Positions 61,353-64,000 of a stretch of 64,000 bases of DNA are shown here, one piece after another (position 1 is the first letter of the stretch; each line of letters begins with the position of its first letter). Location of the stretch: NCBI GenBank assembly GCA_963796195.1, contig CAWCKS010000002.1:186001-250000 (forward strand), written 5' to 3'. The notes under the pieces are model-generated. The model searched no databases and was not told where the DNA came from. It saw only the letters and a program-made list of their open reading frames with translations. Source of the stretch: CAWCKS01 sp963796195. Its GTDB lineage: Bacteria; Pseudomonadota; Alphaproteobacteria; Rhizobiales; Xanthobacteraceae. A program made the translations under genes and the position numbers.

Positions 61353-62244
61353 ATGATGGAGCCGGCCGCTCGCGAACGCATCGACACCCTCGTGGCAAAA
61401 GGGACCGCCTATCAGGACCGCTACGAATTCATCGACGATTTGACGTGGCCCGACGGCGCGCGGATCGCGGTCAACTTCACGGCCGATTTCGACGCCATGC
61501 TGTTCCGCCGCATCCTGAATGAGCCCGCATTGCAACTGGCGAAGGGCGAGTTCGGCGGACGGGTCGGCATCTGGCGCCTGATCGAGCTGTTCGACAGCCC
61601 ACGACATCAAGGCCACCATCTTCACGCCGGGCCGGATCTGCGAGCTCTATCCGCAAGCACTGCGACGGGCCGCCGCCAGCGGTCATGAACTGGCCGATCA
61701 CATGTGGGAGCACCAGGTGCCGCGCGAGGCTGATCTCGAAGCCGATCACCTGCAAAAGACGCTTCATGCGCTCTCGGCCATTCGCGGCAAGCCGATCTCC
61801 GGGAGCAGAAGCGGCCACAGCAAGAGCCTGCTGAAGCAATCCGGCATTTTCTACAACAGCGATACGCCGGCGGCGCATTTGCCCTATTACATGGCGGATC
61901 GCGCCGGGAAAAATGCGCTGCTGATGCTGCCGTTTCACTTCGCCATCGACGATGCGCAATTCTATACGTTCGGCTGGCTTGGCAGCGACAGCCCGGCGCA
62001 GCGCATGAGCGATCCCGATCGCGTGCTCGAGATGTGGTGGGCCGCATTCCTGCAGCAATACAACAAGGGAGGCTATCTGAATGTTTGCGTGCATCCCTAT
62101 GTCTCCGGGCGCGCGCTGCGAATCGAGATGCTCGATCAATTGATCCGTCGCATGCGGCGATTGCCCGGCGTGTGGTTTGCGACCTGCGAGGAGACCGCGC
62201 GCTGGTGCCTGAAACATTTTCCGGCGCGACGGCTGACCTCGTGA
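61353..62244 (+). CDS. Polysaccharide deacetylase family protein, frameshifted
   Basis: The product resembles the PuuE/NodB-type carbohydrate esterase 4 family. It starts after AAAGGAG with MMEPAARERIDTLVAKGTAY, then WPDGARIAVNFTADFDAMLF with the Asp pair of motif 1. One inserted base near 61599 splits LIELFDS from HDIKATIFTPGRICELYPQA; HELADHMWEHQVPRE carries motif 2 histidines. RGKPISGSRSGHSKSLLKQ and YLNVCVHPYVSGRALRIEML follow. Corrected length is 296. Relatives include allantoinase-type and amide hydrolases, so sugar specificity is not certain. Confidence 0.85.
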
Positions 62245-62289
62245 GCGCTGCATGTCCTTCACGGCCGGAGGCACGATTATTCCAGTTCC

Positions 62290-62384
62290 GCTCATTCCCG
62301 CGAAAGCGGGAATGCCAGGAACCACGGGAAAGAGCTATGTTTTCCTGGCAAGGACTGGGTCCCCGCTTCCGCGGGGACGAGCGG
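62290..62384. repeat. Dispersed repeat, family B, short form
   Basis: GCTCATTCCCGCGAAAGCGGG, TTCCTGGCAAGGACTGGGTC and CCGCTTCCGCGGGGACGAGCGG match the copy at 54382. It stands between the two deacetylase genes and is in frame with the second. Confidence 0.85.
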
Positions 62385-62431
62385 CAGAGTGGTCAGCGCA
62401 ATTCGGTTTCAAGTTGAACGGACCAAAGCCC

Positions 62432-63418
62432 ATGCCCTGGAAAACCAACTATACGATCTCGGATGAAATCGGTGTTGCAGACCGCGACATCGTCTGGCCC
62501 GATGGCAACAGATGTTGCTTCAACGTCGTGGTCGACCTCAGCCTGGCGAGCGGGCCGGAGGGCCTTAAGCCTTCCGACCTCACGACGATGGATGCGGTGT
62601 TTGCGATGGGGGACGGTCTCGCCGGGCTGCTCGACGTCCTCAGCTCACACAAGATCGTTGCAACCGTCGCAGTGCCTGCCGCGATGGCGAAGGTCTATCC
62701 CAAAGCCGTGGAAACAGTTCTGAAGCGGGGCCACGAGGTCGCGGCCGAAGGCCTGTTCCACGAAGACGTCTCGCAACTCCCGCTCGAGGACGAGCGCGCG
62801 CGCATGAAGGACGCGACGGCCATATTGTCCGAGATCATCGGTTCGCGGCCGGCCGGCTGGTACGACCTGCCACGCCGCGACGACAAATTTGCCGTCGGCG
62901 CGATCAGTCCGCACACGACGAAGCTGCTGCGCGACGAGGGTTACACCTACATGGGTAACGGTCTGGCGGACGATGCGCCGCATTACAGCGTCATCGATTT
63001 CGCCACGGGACAAGCAATTCTCGCGATGCCCTATTACTATCATTTCGACGATCAGTTTTTCATGCAGTTTCCGCGCCGCGGATCGGGGCTGGAGAATCCG
63101 GACATCCTGTTTCGCAACTGGAAGGCGGAATTCGCAGCCCAGTACAAGCGCGGCCGCTTCTTCAACATGACCTTGCATCCCGGCAACACCGGCTGGTGCA
63201 ATCGCCTGTACCTGCTCGATCAGTTCCTCGATTTCGTGCGATCACAGCCCAAGGTCTGGAACGCAGCCAGTCGCGATTGCGCCGCGTACTGGATCGCAAA
63301 ATATCCGCCCGAGACCCATCTCAAGCTGGAGCCCAGCATCTGGACAGGACTATCCCGGCAGCCTGAGTTGAGCCAGGCGTCGAGGCGGAAACCTGGAACC
63401 CTCAGGATGAGGGGATGA
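62432..63418 (+). CDS. Polysaccharide deacetylase family protein
   Basis: The 328-residue protein is a second NodB-fold member: DIVWPDGNRCCFNVVVDLSL, VLSSHKIVATVAVPAAMAKV, HEVAAEGLFHEDVSQLPLED, RPAGWYDLPRRDDKFAVGAI and FFNMTLHPGNTGWCNRLYLL. The motif 1 Asp pair is weak (VVDLS) and the motif 2 histidines read EGLFHEDV, so activity may differ from the first copy. The start MPWKTNYTISDEIG is preferred; upstream the frame is open through the family B repeat to 62252, which would add repeat-encoded residues. Confidence 0.85.
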   Translation: MPWKTNYTISDEIGVADRDIVWPDGNRCCFNVVVDLSLASGPEGLKPSDLTTMDAVFAMGDGLAGLLDVLSSHKIVATVAVPAAMAKVYPKAVETVLKRGHEVAAEGLFHEDVSQLPLEDERARMKDATAILSEIIGSRPAGWYDLPRRDDKFAVGAISPHTTKLLRDEGYTYMGNGLADDAPHYSVIDFATGQAILAMPYYYHFDDQFFMQFPRRGSGLENPDILFRNWKAEFAAQYKRGRFFNMTLHPGNTGWCNRLYLLDQFLDFVRSQPKVWNAASRDCAAYWIAKYPPETHLKLEPSIWTGLSRQPELSQASRRKPGTLRMRG

Positions 63419-63432
63419 GAGAACTGGTCGTC

Positions 63433-63849
63433 TCAGCTCAAACTTTTTGCCGCACTGCTTTGCTGGAAGTGCTCGACGGCGCCATCGATTTGAACCCAGT
63501 GATGTTTCGACTGCTCGAAAACCGATCTGACGGGGGCCGGGTAGTTTGGGTCGGTCAGCGCGCCGACGGCAACGCCGATCATCGACGGCAGGATGTCGGC
63601 CTTCCAGTAAACCGTCGACCCGCAGTCTGGACAAAAGTGGATGTGGACCTTGCCGCCGCTGTCGCCATCGCGGGTGAACTGTTTCGCAGTTCCGGAAATG
63701 GCGACGGCGTCGACCGGATAAAAGGCGCCGACGCTGAATGGCGCGCCGGTTCTGCGCTGGCAGTCGAGACAATGACAGGCGATAACCAGTTTTGATGGCG
63801 CTGGAAGCGTGAGCGTGAGAGCGCCGCAACTGCATCGGGCATCAGGCAT
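63433..63849 (-). CDS. GFA family (glutathione-dependent formaldehyde-activating/CENP-V) protein
   Basis: The 138-residue protein has the zinc ligands CSCGALTL, ACHCLDCQRRTGAPFSVGAF and HFCPDCGSTVYWKAD, the full GFA pattern. PNYPAPVRSVFEQSKHHWV near the C-terminus is typical. True Gfa activity is proved for few members, so the function is uncertain. The start at 63849 gives family length; the frame runs upstream through the family B repeat. Confidence 0.9.
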   Translation of the reverse strand: MPDARCSCGALTLTLPAPSKLVIACHCLDCQRRTGAPFSVGAFYPVDAVAISGTAKQFTRDGDSGGKVHIHFCPDCGSTVYWKADILPSMIGVAVGALTDPNYPAPVRSVFEQSKHHWVQIDGAVEHFQQSSAAKSLS

Positions 63850-63926
63850 TGGGAAAACCTCCGTTTGGTATCGTTGGCTTGTGGCGGCAGCGTCGGCGCC
63901 TCGAACCCATTCGAGCCTCTCATTCC

Positions 63927-63972
63927 CCGCTCGTCCCCGCGGACGCGGGGACCCAGTTTTTGCCAAGCAATC
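63927..63972. repeat. Dispersed repeat, family B, inverted partial copy
   Basis: CCGCTCGTCCCCGCGGACGCG, GGGACCCAGTTTTTGCCAAGC is the reverse complement of the right half of the copy at 54382. It lies at the right edge of the window, where the other half may continue or be lost. Confidence 0.75.
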
Positions 63973-64000
63973 AACACCTCATTATTTTGATTGCTCCTGG

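Overview
The window looks like chromosome from a high-GC alphaproteobacterium of the Bradyrhizobium/Rhodopseudomonas group. The evidence is the type of each gene (EI-Ntr PtsP, the PhaA/PhaB/PhaR polyhydroxybutyrate genes, the DUF4167 RNA-binding protein, an F1 ATP synthase operon separate from Fo, paired RppH Nudix proteins), strong GC3 bias, and dispersed palindromic repeats of the kind common in that group. Species cannot be fixed from the sequence alone.

Layout. 0-14.7 kb is a housekeeping block: ubiG, a PH-domain membrane protein, lysC, ptsP, prfA-prmC, DUF4167 protein, a methyltransferase, gloB with a cupin, an EamA transporter, then phbB, phbA and the divergent regulator phaR. 14.7-19.0 kb is an accessory insertion: dispersed repeats followed by a lower-GC single-chain (type ISP-like) restriction-modification gene. 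19.0-25.5 kb holds an FAD oxidase, a PCuAC-like exported protein, a GGDEF/EAL protein and small unknowns. 25.5-43.9 kb is again mostly core: rpmF, mtgA, ispA, a RraA-like protein, a hydroxyacid dehydrogenase, proB/proA/nadD/rsfS/rlmH, then the envelope set EnvC-CtpA-YibQ-like, two RppH genes around a B12-type radical SAM gene, and an aminotransferase. 44.1-49.1 kb is the F1 ATP synthase operon atpHAGDC. 49.7-54.2 kb has an RlpA-like protein, priA, xerC and a DUF4337 protein. 54.4-64.0 kb is a patchwork accessory end: a GlcD-like oxidase and a truncated copy of its 5' end bracketing small unknown genes, an AT-richer remnant of a P-loop NTPase carrying two cold-shock domains, an orphan VapB, two polysaccharide deacetylases and a GFA protein, with four copies of one repeat family.

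Working together: PhaA and PhaB make hydroxybutyryl-CoA for polyhydroxybutyrate and PhaR senses or controls granules; PrmC methylates the release factor PrfA encoded just before it; ProB and ProA are the first two proline steps; RsfS and RlmH both act on the large ribosomal subunit; EnvC, CtpA, MtgA and RlpA act on the peptidoglycan.

A major caveat: at least thirteen genes, including essential ones, are broken by single-base indels, nearly all of them one-base insertions (four in prfA alone). Correcting them restores normal family lengths, so most are probably sequencing or assembly errors. Coordinates for these genes are given as the full corrected span.
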